64,000 nucleotides of DNA, taken from positions 1-64,000 of the forward strand of contig JACKEL010000015.1 of NCBI GenBank assembly GCA_020632975.1. The letters are read 5' to 3'. The notes under the pieces were generated by a model, which was given only the letters and a program-made list of their open reading frames with translations, was not told the origin of the DNA and made no database searches. Shown here one piece after another: positions 19,011 to 27,944 of the stretch. Each line of letters starts with the position of its first letter. Within the stretch, counting starts at the first letter, position 1. Source of the DNA: Myxococcales bacterium. GTDB taxonomy: Bacteria > Myxococcota_C > UBA6777. The translations under genes were made by a program, and so were the position numbers.

Positions 19011-19528
19011 TGTGCGTTCCCTCGGTGCAAGTCGATCCACACCCCTCCCTCTTTCACCACGACAGGAAAACGCGTGAGACCTCGCCTTGCAGGTCCCGCG
19101 AGCCGCCGCCCTTGCACATCAAAACGCGCACTGTGACAAGGACACTCATAACCATCTGGCTCCGCATCCACTTCGCAACCTCGATGGCTACAACGAGAGA
19201 GCAACGCAAGATAGCCGTCTTTCGGGATTTTGCGAAGATAGACAGGACGCCCTAAACCCACCCCCAACGACAACACAGCTTGTGCGTCCTTCAGTGTGAT
19301 CAGCTTGTCTTGTGGAACCCAAGCCCCTCCCCCCTCCAACTTCGCCTCATAAGCGACTTGCTTGACGCAACCCACCCCCCACAGTGCCCCAGAAGAGACC
19401 CACAATGCAGCTTTTCCTAGGCGCTCCAAGGCCTCTCGCCGTGTGACACCCTCTTGCCCCTCTAACAAAAAGTCCTTTTCTTCTAAGGCACTACACCCAC
19501 AACAACGCTTTTCTTTCATCAAAGACAT
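19007..19528 (-). CDS. Rieske [2Fe-2S] protein, exported
   Basis: A 173-residue protein with both Rieske cluster motifs: CSHRGC (Cys and His) and CPCHSARFD (Cys and His), giving two Cys and two His ligands. Before them is a Tat-like signal, TRREALERLGKAALWVSSGA, which ends at GVGC and may be lipid-modified. A Cys-rich N-terminal piece (RCCGC) precedes the signal and is unusual. Rieske proteins of this length act in bc1-like or stand-alone electron transfer in the periplasm. It begins the operon with the porin and the DUF1111 di-haem protein. No cytochrome b is nearby, so it is not a bc1 subunit in this locus. Confidence 0.88.
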   Translation of the reverse strand: MSLMKEKRCCGCSALEEKDFLLEGQEGVTRREALERLGKAALWVSSGALWGVGCVKQVAYEAKLEGGGAWVPQDKLITLKDAQAVLSLGVGLGRPVYLRKIPKDGYLALLSRCSHRGCEVDAEPDGYECPCHSARFDVQGRRLAGPARRGLTRFPVVVKEGGVWIDLHRGNAQ

Positions 19529-19667
19529 CCTTCCCTCACCTATCCCTAATCTCTAAATTGGATAGATCAATATTCTCTTTTGGATGTCTATAAAAGATCT
19601 TCAATCAATAGACAAGAACTTAATTTTACCTAGGCTAAAAATAAAACATCCCTCCTACTCAGATCCT

Positions 19668-20477
19668 TTAGGACTTTGTACCAAGTAGTGTCCTTGCTTG
19701 GCGGCGGATCGCTTCACGCAAAGCGTTGGACTTGGCGATGATACGGAGATTTTCGAGGCGAATCTGTCGCAACACTTGGATGGCGATGGGTGTGGGTGTA
19801 CGGGGATGACGCACGATCAGCATACGCAGATCTTCGCTGCCTTGGAATCGACGATCCTTGAGGATCATCTGTACGATCTCCCCCGTAATGCGGGTATTTC
19901 TCATCATGCTTTGGACTTCATCGAGGCCCAAGCGAGGATTTTTCAAGAGCAACTTGAGCACCTGTGGATTGCTATCTTGTGTCAACAAAGCCCTTGCTTG
20001 ACGGGCCGCACGCAGCGCGTAACGCGAGCGTTCGGACACGCTCATCTCCTTGAGTTGATGAAGGATCGAGACATCCCCGACACGATGGTTGTCATCGTCT
20101 TCCTCGATGTCTTCGGGGATATCGTTATCGGAAACGAAGGTATCATCGGGCAGTGCTTCCATTCTTGCGAAGGCTTCGGCAAGTTGGGGCTGCACAGTGC
20201 TATGCTGTCGCACTTGGATCGTCATCCCCACACCCTCTCCCATCTCCATGACTTGCACGACCTCTCCTTCAAGGCTCAGCGACGTATCGTCTGGAAACAA
20301 CAGTTCCAAAGCCACACCAACAAAAGGAGGAAGCGCTTCGTCGCAAACAGCAAACAAAAAGCCCTGTTCTAGCCCTTCCTTGTAGAGCTTCGAAAACTCG
20401 CTGGGGAGCATAAAAGAAAACTCCAGTTTGGCTTCTAAACTCCCAACTCGTTCTTGAAGCAGTGTCACTGATGCCAT
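19668..20477 (-). CDS. PilZ-like domain protein with a C-terminal helical repeat region
   Basis: 269 residues from ATG 20477, which has GGAGGG four bases upstream on the minus strand; a Met 12 bases earlier (20489) and others further up are possible but less supported. The N-terminal 95 residues resemble the PilZ-like domain common in myxobacterial regulators (EFSKLYKEGLEQGFLFA, LLFPDDTSLSLEGEVVQV). A classical RxxxR and D/NxSxxG pair for c-di-GMP is not evident, so ligand binding is doubtful. An acidic linker (about 130-150) leads to a helical region with the patterns RYALRAARQARALLTQDSNP and LLKNPRLGLDEVQSM, and LIVRHPRTP, which look like heat-repeat-type units. It is probably cytoplasmic and regulatory. 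Confidence 0.72.
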   Translation of the reverse strand: MASVTLLQERVGSLEAKLEFSFMLPSEFSKLYKEGLEQGFLFAVCDEALPPFVGVALELLFPDDTSLSLEGEVVQVMEMGEGVGMTIQVRQHSTVQPQLAEAFARMEALPDDTFVSDNDIPEDIEEDDDNHRVGDVSILHQLKEMSVSERSRYALRAARQARALLTQDSNPQVLKLLLKNPRLGLDEVQSMMRNTRITGEIVQMILKDRRFQGSEDLRMLIVRHPRTPTPIAIQVLRQIRLENLRIIAKSNALREAIRRQARTLLGTKS

Positions 20478-20680
20478 CGAACCCTCCATTGCTGCTTTGG
20501 TGTGGCTTGCGGTGTAAGTGCGCTTTGTTGCGAGATGCACCTTTCGCTCTGCACAGATACTACACCATCACTTCGCGAAAAAAAGCGCGCCCCCTCTTTT
20601 GCGGAAACTCCTCTTGACCCCAAAGAAGCCGATGACTACGCTAACGGCGTTCCCTTCGCCTTTTTGGTCACCACTTATCA

Positions 20681-21427
20681 GTGAGTAGTTGCTCGATGAC
20701 AACCCAACGCGGATTCCATACGTTTCCCGAACAGCACGGACTTCTTCTCGATATCAGCCAAAGCGAAGCGCCCACCTCTGTTTCTTCTTGGTGCGATGCC
20801 CCTCTTCACCTTGAGGAAGGTTCGACACACTACGGTTTTGTCTATAAAGGAAAAGCTGTCTTACACACAGCACAAGGCATCTTTACGCTCCAAGAAGGTA
20901 TGTATTTCTCGCTTGCCCAGCCCGCAACCCTCGAAGGAGACGGACGTGGTGTTGTCATCCGTCGCCATGGTTACAAAGGTTTCTTCCATCTTGGCGGTCC
21001 CATCGAAGAGATCGGTCGTTTGCGCTATATCGACGGATGTACGGACTCTTTGCTCATCCCTCCTGTTCTCAAGGGAGATGCTTGTCTCAATCTCTTGCAC
21101 TTCCCGCCCAAGATCCAACAAACGATGCACACACACCCTTCGATCCGCGCGGGCATGGTTGCGAGAGGACACGGTCTCTGCAAGACACCACAAGAGGAGA
21201 TCCCTCTTCGCCCTGGAACGATCTTTTTGCTTGATGCGGATGCTCCTCACTGCTTTTGGACAGGCCAAGAAAGCATGACCGTCATCGCTTACCACCCAGA
21301 CAGCGACTTTGGTCCACAACACGACGATCACCCGATGCTCAATCGCACGATCGTTGAAGGCGTTTCGGCTCGATACATCGACGATATCCGAACCCAAGAA
21401 ACACCCAAGATAGGGGCGTCGCAATGA
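20681..21427 (+). CDS. Cupin-domain protein
   Basis: A 248-residue protein if started at the GTG 20681, or 243 from ATG 20696; neither has a clear ribosome binding site. The C-terminal half is a cupin: HTHPSIRAGMVARGHGLC, then PGTIFLLDADAPHCFW, which carries the His residues that bind metal in this fold. The N-terminal half (EEGSTHYGFVYKGKAVLHT, LQEGMYFSLAQPA) looks like a second, degenerate cupin without the His set, so it is a bicupin. The reaction is unknown. It overlaps the next gene by four bases (ATGA), so it is translationally coupled to the zinc-ribbon membrane protein. Confidence 0.75.
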   Translation: MSSCSMTTQRGFHTFPEQHGLLLDISQSEAPTSVSSWCDAPLHLEEGSTHYGFVYKGKAVLHTAQGIFTLQEGMYFSLAQPATLEGDGRGVVIRRHGYKGFFHLGGPIEEIGRLRYIDGCTDSLLIPPVLKGDACLNLLHFPPKIQQTMHTHPSIRAGMVARGHGLCKTPQEEIPLRPGTIFLLDADAPHCFWTGQESMTVIAYHPDSDFGPQHDDHPMLNRTIVEGVSARYIDDIRTQETPKIGASQ

Positions 21428-22419
21428 AATGCCCAAAGTGTGATTTCAACCAACGCCGCAACGATGGGATGACCTGTTCCAAATGCAAGTACGAGTTCGT
21501 CTTTGACCCAAAGGTGGATCGCCTCTCAGGCAACACCAAGATCACAGACAACAAGATGATACACTTCCTCAACCTCACAAGCGCCAACAATACCCTGTAT
21601 TTCACAGCCCAACAATTCAAAGCGCGCATCGAACTTTACCTACACAAGATGGAGAAAAAAGCTCGTTTTATCAGCTTCATCTTTGCGGGTATCTTGTCAG
21701 CGATCATCCTTTATTTTCTGTCCTTCCCCAGACGAAAAGCGGAGGGGAACATCTTTATCTTTATGTTGTGTATCCCCGTCTTTTTGATCTTGCTCAACGC
21801 AGTTCACAAGAGCATCCGCGGGCGCATCCGCATCGCAGACGACCACATCAAGTCGCTTCTACAACGATGGAAAAACGCGGGAAACCCCGTCCCCTTTCTC
21901 ATCGACAAACCGCGCCTGCACAAACCCCCGGCCACGCCCGGCTTTGACGATATCTATGATTATGGTGTGGAGCGACTGTTGATCGTCCAACGCGACGAAC
22001 TGGTGGACCTTTTTGTCCTGAACCAATGGCATACACAAAACAAAACACTTGTGCTTGCTGAGTCTGGTTATCCTAACTACCTCAACAAACAAGCCCGCGA
22101 AGTCCTACAGAAAGACCCCGATCTTCCCGTCTTTTTGTTGCACGATGCAACCCGCTCAGGGATGATGATGGCCCAACGCGTCCAAAAACTCCCTTGGATC
22201 GAACTCAAGGAACATCGGGTCGTCGATGTCGGTCTTTCTTACAACGATGTCGCCAAGATCAAACGATTGGGGCGCAAAAAGAACGACCTCACCGCTCATG
22301 TTGACAATATCCCTTACATGATGCTCGCAAGCGGCCTAGGGACGGCACTTGTGGGTGGTCTCGCCTTTGCGGACCTCCTCGAAAAGCCCGAGGACTTTGG
22401 CCCGATGGACTTCGGTTAA
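21424..22419 (+). CDS. Zinc-ribbon membrane protein of unknown function
   Basis: A 331-residue protein. Residues 1-24 form a zinc ribbon with CPKC and CSKC. Two hydrophobic segments follow at about 83-101 and 112-127, then a soluble domain of about 190 residues. That domain has YGVERLLIVQRDELVDLFVLN and FLLHDATRSGMMMAQRV, alpha/beta motifs reminiscent of nucleotide-cleft or Toprim-like folds, but I cannot assign it. A short hydrophobic segment (AYMMLASGLGTALVGGLAFA-like) lies near the C-terminus. It is the second gene of an apparent five-gene run that goes on to the asparagine-synthetase-like gene, exosortase K and the MSEP-CTERM protein. Confidence 0.7.
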   Translation: MKCPKCDFNQRRNDGMTCSKCKYEFVFDPKVDRLSGNTKITDNKMIHFLNLTSANNTLYFTAQQFKARIELYLHKMEKKARFISFIFAGILSAIILYFLSFPRRKAEGNIFIFMLCIPVFLILLNAVHKSIRGRIRIADDHIKSLLQRWKNAGNPVPFLIDKPRLHKPPATPGFDDIYDYGVERLLIVQRDELVDLFVLNQWHTQNKTLVLAESGYPNYLNKQAREVLQKDPDLPVFLLHDATRSGMMMAQRVQKLPWIELKEHRVVDVGLSYNDVAKIKRLGRKKNDLTAHVDNIPYMMLASGLGTALVGGLAFADLLEKPEDFGPMDFG

Positions 22420-22468
22420 GACAACAACCCCCGCAAGATCTTTCTACACAAGGAGGAACACACCACGC

Positions 22469-24301
22469 ATGGGCGCCTTGTTTGGTTTCACAGGACCCCA
22501 AGATCTCCAACGACTCGAACACATCGAATCCACCTTGCTCCACAGAGGATGGGGCCCTCTCGCACGCCATACAACCCCACAAGGAAGCATCGCCTTACGC
22601 CCCCGTTTTTCCGAAAGCCAACAACTCAATTGGGGCGAAGGTCTCATCTCATCAAATGGTGTAACGCTCGCACTATCGGGCTTTCTTGTTCAACGCGATG
22701 AACTCGCATCCTCTGTTCGAGATCTGCCTCCACTCCCCGAAACACAAGGACCGCCACGTCTGCTTCATGCGGTCCTACAACGCTATCTCCAACAAGGACT
22801 TTCTTTCCTCGAAGATCTCCATGGCTCCTTTGTCCTCGCGATCTTGGATGGGCCGACCTTGCATCTTGCACGAGACGCCGCAGGAACCCGCACGATCTAC
22901 TACGCCCAACACCAAGGAAAACTCTACTTTGCCAACGAACCCAAAGGGATCTGGAGTCTCCCTGGATTTTCCCGACAAATCCGACCTGATGCGCTTGCAC
23001 AATACCTCAGTTTCAGCTTTATTCCAGGCGAAGGCACCATGCTCCAAGGTCTGTGCGAAGTCCTTCCTGGCGAGGTGATCTCTTTCCATCCAGAAGGTCC
23101 TCCTCGAAAAAAACGCTATTTCTGCTTTGAAGATCCCCAAGTCGCTGCGCGCTATTTCCCCGATGCGCCCGAGCAATCCGCCCCCATCGAAGAACAAGAA
23201 GCCTACTGGCTCCACGCTTTCCAAAAAACATTCGCGGCCAGCGTCGCCGAACGCATCGTCCCCAACCACCCACCAAGCGTGTTTCTTTCGGGTGGCCTCG
23301 ACTCTAGCGTCGTCACATGCGAACTCGCCCAACAAAGCACAAAGCCTGTCCACTCTTACGCGATCCACTTTGGCGCAACATACCCGAACGAACTGGCCTT
23401 TGCACGCATGGTCGCGCAACGCTGCAACACCCGACACGAAGAGGTGTTGATCCAACCCAAACACTTTGTCAAAAGACTGCGCGAGATGATCTGGCATCTC
23501 GACGATCCTATCGGCGATCCCGTGACGGTCGCCAATTATGAGATCGCTGCTTATGTATCCAAAACGCTGCGTTGGGTCTTTAATGGCGAAGGTGGCGACC
23601 CTTGTTTTGGTGGCCCCAAAAATATCCCGATGATGATGCATTTTTGGTATGGCAACCTCCATCACGAACCCCATCACCTCGAACGCGCTTACCTTGCCTC
23701 TTACCGCCGTGCCTACGAAGAACTTCCGCGCATCCTAAGTCCGAATATCCTTCATCAGCTCCATCGTCCCGCCCAGTTGGAAGGACTGCTGACCCCCTTC
23801 TTTCAAGCCCAACAGCCCCAGCGCTTTTTGCACAAACTGACTTCTATCAACATCCGCTTGAAAGGCGCACATCTGATCTTGCCAAAAGTCGAACGTATGC
23901 TTGGCGCCCATGGGATGCGGCCTCTCTCGCCTTTGTTTGATGATCGTCTTGTGGTGCTCAGTCATGCGATGCCCCCCAGCCTTTTGCTGCATCGAGGCGT
24001 CGAAAAAGTCGTACTCAAGCGAGCTTATGAAGGAAAGCTTCCCCAACCCGTCATCCAAAGACCCAAAAGCGGGATGCGTGTTCCTGTCCACTTTTGGTTT
24101 CAACGAGAGCTTCGACGCTACGCCAAAAGCCTCCTCAGTCCGCGACGTTTGCGACAAGCAGATCTATTCCAACCAGAGCGTGTCAAAAAACTCCTACAGT
24201 ACGATATCGAAGAAGGCCAAGGGCGTTATGGCATCCGTCTTTGGATGTTGCTCACCTTCGAGATATGGCGCTCCATCGTTATCGAAGGCGAAACGCCCTA
24301 A
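22469..24301 (+). CDS. Asparagine-synthetase-like protein lacking the glutaminase cysteine
   Basis: 610 residues from ATG 22469, with AAGGAGG at 22450-22456. The N-terminal domain has the class II amidotransferase fold (LLHRGWGPL, LHGSFVLAILDG, FANEPKGIW), but it starts MGALFGF instead of MCG. The nucleophilic Cys2 is thus absent and glutamine hydrolysis is not expected. The C-terminal synthetase domain is well kept, with the ATP PP-loop SGGLDSS near residue 274, YPNELAFARM and the GEGGDP loop near residue 375. It should still adenylate a carboxylate. The amine donor may be free ammonia or a nucleophile in another substrate, as in beta-lactam synthetase. Proximity to exosortase K raises the possibility of an envelope- or glycan-related product, but that is inference. 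Confidence 0.88.
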   Translation: MGALFGFTGPQDLQRLEHIESTLLHRGWGPLARHTTPQGSIALRPRFSESQQLNWGEGLISSNGVTLALSGFLVQRDELASSVRDLPPLPETQGPPRLLHAVLQRYLQQGLSFLEDLHGSFVLAILDGPTLHLARDAAGTRTIYYAQHQGKLYFANEPKGIWSLPGFSRQIRPDALAQYLSFSFIPGEGTMLQGLCEVLPGEVISFHPEGPPRKKRYFCFEDPQVAARYFPDAPEQSAPIEEQEAYWLHAFQKTFAASVAERIVPNHPPSVFLSGGLDSSVVTCELAQQSTKPVHSYAIHFGATYPNELAFARMVAQRCNTRHEEVLIQPKHFVKRLREMIWHLDDPIGDPVTVANYEIAAYVSKTLRWVFNGEGGDPCFGGPKNIPMMMHFWYGNLHHEPHHLERAYLASYRRAYEELPRILSPNILHQLHRPAQLEGLLTPFFQAQQPQRFLHKLTSINIRLKGAHLILPKVERMLGAHGMRPLSPLFDDRLVVLSHAMPPSLLLHRGVEKVVLKRAYEGKLPQPVIQRPKSGMRVPVHFWFQRELRRYAKSLLSPRRLRQADLFQPERVKKLLQYDIEEGQGRYGIRLWMLLTFEIWRSIVIEGETP

Positions 24302-24407
24302 ACCACGCTCTTTTCATCATCTTTTCACAAAGCCTCCCTACTGCCCATAAATCGATTCGACATCTTGGGTCTCACATCACCGAAACCATCTATGTAAGGG
24401 CTCACCC

Positions 24408-24944
24408 ATGTCGTCCACTGCGCAAAATATGCGAAAAAACATCCTTCTTTTTAGTCTTTGTCTGATCTTTTTTTACCTAGGTAAAGAGTGGTATCGACAA
24501 GCCAGTCCTTCCGCGATGTACTGGCTTTTGTGGCCAACCAGCCAACTTGTCTCTTTGTTTTCAGGGATGGGATATCTTTATCAACCCCTTGAAGGATTTC
24601 TTCGAGAGGATGGGGCCATCCTGATCCACAAAGACTGCTCAGGATTTAATTTTTTTCTGATGTCCTTGATGGTGACCTTTACCTTCTCTTTTCGTTCTCA
24701 TCTTGGTGCACGACGAATCGCCCTTCTTCTGCTTGGCGGGATCTTCGCTTCTTACTTTGCGACAATTCTTGCCAATACCTCGCGCATCCTCTGTGCAACG
24801 CAGCTTTTATCCCCTGCTTTTTCGGGCTTTCTCTCTCCACAACTCGCCCACAAAAGCATTGGGATCTTTGTTTATCTATCTTTTCTGATCACCTTTTCCC
24901 TTATCCTCTGGAGACTGACATATGAACGCCCCCAACAAGCCTGA
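24408..24944 (+). CDS. xrtK: Exosortase K
   Basis: A 178-residue integral membrane protein with about five hydrophobic segments. The exosortase triad is in place: Cys77 in KDCSGFN, Arg126 in ANTSRIL and His148 in LAHKSIG. The short length and these motif details fit exosortase K (TIGR04287), a family that serves a single target per genome rather than PEP-CTERM proteins in general. Exosortases are predicted to cut the C-terminal sorting signal and transfer the protein to a surface anchor or glycan at the inner membrane. The next gene, overlapping by 23 bases, encodes the expected MSEP-CTERM target. A second Met (24429) also fits a short N-terminus. Confidence 0.85.
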   Translation: MSSTAQNMRKNILLFSLCLIFFYLGKEWYRQASPSAMYWLLWPTSQLVSLFSGMGYLYQPLEGFLREDGAILIHKDCSGFNFFLMSLMVTFTFSFRSHLGARRIALLLLGGIFASYFATILANTSRILCATQLLSPAFSGFLSPQLAHKSIGIFVYLSFLITFSLILWRLTYERPQQA

Positions 24945-27912
24945 ACCTCGCATCCCAGAAGCGGATCAGCAGCAGCCCACATGGGGCCTTCGCCATCCAC
25001 TTTGGCTCTTTTTGACAGCCGTGCTCCCCCAACTCGTGATAGGGGCTTATCTCTATTCTTCTTACACCCTTATTCAAAGTCTCTTAAACAAAAGGTCCAA
25101 AGCGATATGGTTGGATCTCGCCTTTATTGCTTTTGTAGGGGTGGCTTTTCCTGTCGCCACGGGACTTTATGCTTGGTACAAAAAAACCCCAGTGAAAGCC
25201 ATCGTCGCAGGGCTCCTTTTGCTCGGGAATATCGGTATCTTATACGCTTACCTTTACTATTTAACACAACTTTTCCCTTTTACGGTCCCGCGGTGGATGC
25301 TCCAAGCCGACGAGATGGTCAGCCTCCCCTTGGGACTGATGATGCCGAGTTTATTTTATGCTTTGCTCGTTATCATCGACGAACTCACCCCCGACAAAGA
25401 AAAAACCTCTGCGTGGATCAATATCCTTTATGCCATCGGGGTTCCTGTCTTTTGGTATCTCTTTTTCCAAATCTTGAGCCCCATGCTTCGACAGGGTAGC
25501 GATATCGGGCGACATAGCCTCCCGATCTTATTTATCGCTTTTACGCTGGTCTTCTTTTTCTTTTTCTTGCGTGGCGCGCTTTTGCTTTTCCACAAACCCT
25601 CCCCACACCCCATCATCAAGCCCGTTGTGCGCTTTTGTGTCCTCTTCGTGTTTCCCTTGTTGGGTCTCATCGTCTACAACGGGCATCTCTTCTCCAAAAA
25701 CTGGTTCGTACCCAAGATCGTAGGCTCGCTTCAACATCCAGCCTTCTTTCTTCTGGCCCTTCTTACGGGGATCTTTCTCTTTCAGTCGCCTCGCCCCACG
25801 TCCGCTTCTTCTCTTTTCTTGTTTGGGCTTCGCTCCGCTGTTTATCCTTATACATTGTATTTCTTTGTGATCTTTCTACCCTTTTTGCCGCTATCGCTCC
25901 CAGCCATCGTCTTGTTTGGCTTGGGCTTTCTCATCCTTGCTCCCACACTATTGATGTGTCTTCACTCTTACATCCTTGCACAAGACATCAGACTTCTTCG
26001 TACAAGATATGCCATCTCCCCCATCGCGACATCTCTTGTCTTTTTGCTTTCTTTTTCCAGTATCCCTGGTCTGATCGTCCTTTCGATGTACCAAGAACGC
26101 GCCACACTCCACCGCGCACTTCACTATCTCTACCAACCCAAAGGCCCAGAAGTGAAGGCTCCACGCATCCATCTGGGGCACCTACAAAATAGCATGGATG
26201 TCCTGCGTTCCAATGTAAGGAGGCGCAGACGTAGCTTTATCAACCAAGACCGCAACAAAGTCCCTTTTATCACGAACCTTTACAAAAAAATTGTCCTCGA
26301 CAATATGACGCTATCCCAACAAAAACTCGATGACCTCGACCAAGTCTTTTTCAAAAAAAGACACACAACCGTCCAAAGGACGGTCCTACGGGGATTACGA
26401 AGCACAGATGTAACAAAAGCAGCAACGAGACCCACCACACGCTCAACGACGGTTCCCCAGCTCTCAAGGGTTCCAAGCGCCCCTTATCTTTCCAATGTCG
26501 AGACAACAACACGTTACGATGCCGCCCACAAACGCTACGAAACGACCGTCACTTGCATGATTCAAAATGATCGAAAATGGCAAGATGAGTTTCGTACTTC
26601 TTTCCAACTCCCTGTCGGCGCTTGGGTGAAAGATTACGCCTTGTGGATCAATGGAAAAAAAGTGCCTGGCGCGTTGACCGAAAAGAAATCGACGCTTTGG
26701 ATATACCAACAAATCACAAGCGCCCGCCGCGATCCTGGACTACTTTATTATGAAAAAGACAACACCTTAACGCTCAGAGTTTTTCCAATCCCCTCCAAAG
26801 GGATGCGAAAAACCAGTTTCGTCTTGCTCCACCGCAACCCCTTTTCATTGACGCTTGGACATGCAACCTATCAGCTTGGGAAAAAGCACCAAAACAACGA
26901 TATCACGACGTTATGGAAAGATCGTCTGATCTACATCCCCCAAGCACAAAAGGCCAAGCTCCCCAAGATCAAACGCAGTCCTTATTTTCATTTTATCTTA
27001 GACTTTTCTCAAAGCGACATCTCCTATGCAGACCGATACAACGACCAGATCGAATACTTACGCAAACGATATGGGGCAGCTCCCTTTCGAAAGGCCCGCG
27101 TCACCATCGCCAATTACCAAGCCAAAACGTTTCGTTTGAATACAAAACTTCAACAAGCGATGAAGGAAACGCCTCGACAGGGCGGACTTTTTCTCGATCG
27201 AGTATTGAAACATATCTATCTTGAACACGCTCGCAAAAACAGCAAGACATACCCTGTTATCGTGCTGTTGAGCCCCAATCCATCTCATGCAGTCATGCGC
27301 GAACGACTCCAAGGACTATCCTTTTTAAGTCCTGATCAAGATGTCTTCTTTAGCATGACACCAGAAGGCGATCTCACCAAGCACGCGCTGTATGGGGCCA
27401 AACCTGACATCGACCTTGGAAAGTTTTCAGGAAAGATGTCACCTTTTTTCCATACCAAAGAAGTGTACGCTTGGCCCAATCTCCAGTCACCTCGCGCTTA
27501 TCTCCCGAAAGATGGGCAAGATGGGATCACCCTGATCCTCCCTCAAGATCCGAAAGAAAAGATCGTCACTTCGCTTCCCAAAGAATCATGGGAAGCGGGG
27601 GTCGCGATGCATGGTTTGTGGCTCCTTGGCAAACTGCGTCTTGGTGGACAAGACAACTGGCTGACGCAGATCCGCTGGAGTTGGCGCACACATCTGCTTT
27701 CGCCACAGACCTCTTTTACCGTGCTTGAAAACGAAGCACAGTGGGAAGCTTTGCGAAGAAAACAAAAGCAAGTGCTCGCAGGAAAAAGCTTCTTTGACCT
27801 CACGGAAGATGCCCCCCGTAGGATGGACGAGCCACCTCTTTGGCTGCTCTTCTTGCTCTTTGCGGCCTTCTTCTGGCTGACACAGCGCAGACGCTCCTCC
27901 CAAAACAACTAA
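24922..27912 (+). CDS. MSEP-CTERM domain protein, target of exosortase K
   Basis: A 996-residue protein. The first 400 residues hold about ten membrane segments. A basic, Thr/Arg-rich linker follows (TTRSTTVPQ). From about 510 a soluble beta-rich domain resembles VIT-type modules (YETTVTCMIQNDRKWQDEF, WINGKKVPGALTEKK), and a von Willebrand-like alpha/beta part follows (HFILDFSQSDISYADR, VIVLLSPNPSHA). The C-terminus has the sorting signal: a short MDEPP motif near residue 968, then the hydrophobic stretch LWLLFLLFAAFFWL and a basic tail QRRRSS. MDEPP fits the M-[S/D]-E-P consensus for which the TIGR04286 family is named. The gene overlaps exosortase K, as expected for a dedicated enzyme-substrate pair. 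The biological role is unknown. Confidence 0.85.
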   Translation: MNAPNKPEPRIPEADQQQPTWGLRHPLWLFLTAVLPQLVIGAYLYSSYTLIQSLLNKRSKAIWLDLAFIAFVGVAFPVATGLYAWYKKTPVKAIVAGLLLLGNIGILYAYLYYLTQLFPFTVPRWMLQADEMVSLPLGLMMPSLFYALLVIIDELTPDKEKTSAWINILYAIGVPVFWYLFFQILSPMLRQGSDIGRHSLPILFIAFTLVFFFFFLRGALLLFHKPSPHPIIKPVVRFCVLFVFPLLGLIVYNGHLFSKNWFVPKIVGSLQHPAFFLLALLTGIFLFQSPRPTSASSLFLFGLRSAVYPYTLYFFVIFLPFLPLSLPAIVLFGLGFLILAPTLLMCLHSYILAQDIRLLRTRYAISPIATSLVFLLSFSSIPGLIVLSMYQERATLHRALHYLYQPKGPEVKAPRIHLGHLQNSMDVLRSNVRRRRRSFINQDRNKVPFITNLYKKIVLDNMTLSQQKLDDLDQVFFKKRHTTVQRTVLRGLRSTDVTKAATRPTTRSTTVPQLSRVPSAPYLSNVETTTRYDAAHKRYETTVTCMIQNDRKWQDEFRTSFQLPVGAWVKDYALWINGKKVPGALTEKKSTLWIYQQITSARRDPGLLYYEKDNTLTLRVFPIPSKGMRKTSFVLLHRNPFSLTLGHATYQLGKKHQNNDITTLWKDRLIYIPQAQKAKLPKIKRSPYFHFILDFSQSDISYADRYNDQIEYLRKRYGAAPFRKARVTIANYQAKTFRLNTKLQQAMKETPRQGGLFLDRVLKHIYLEHARKNSKTYPVIVLLSPNPSHAVMRERLQGLSFLSPDQDVFFSMTPEGDLTKHALYGAKPDIDLGKFSGKMSPFFHTKEVYAWPNLQSPRAYLPKDGQDGITLILPQDPKEKIVTSLPKESWEAGVAMHGLWLLGKLRLGGQDNWLTQIRWSWRTHLLSPQTSFTVLENEAQWEALRRKQKQVLAGKSFFDLTEDAPRRMDEPPLWLLFLLFAAFFWLTQRRRSSQNN

Positions 27913-27944
27913 CCACCCCCAACCACTCCATCAAAAACCTTGGT

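Noticed and set aside
20502..20684. Small open frame before the cupin gene
   Set aside because: It has no ribosome binding site or recognisable motif and overlaps the next start in another frame; probably chance.
22775..23677. A 300-codon minus-strand frame inside the asparagine-synthetase-like gene
   Set aside because: It is wholly antisense to a clear enzyme and has no recognisable motif.
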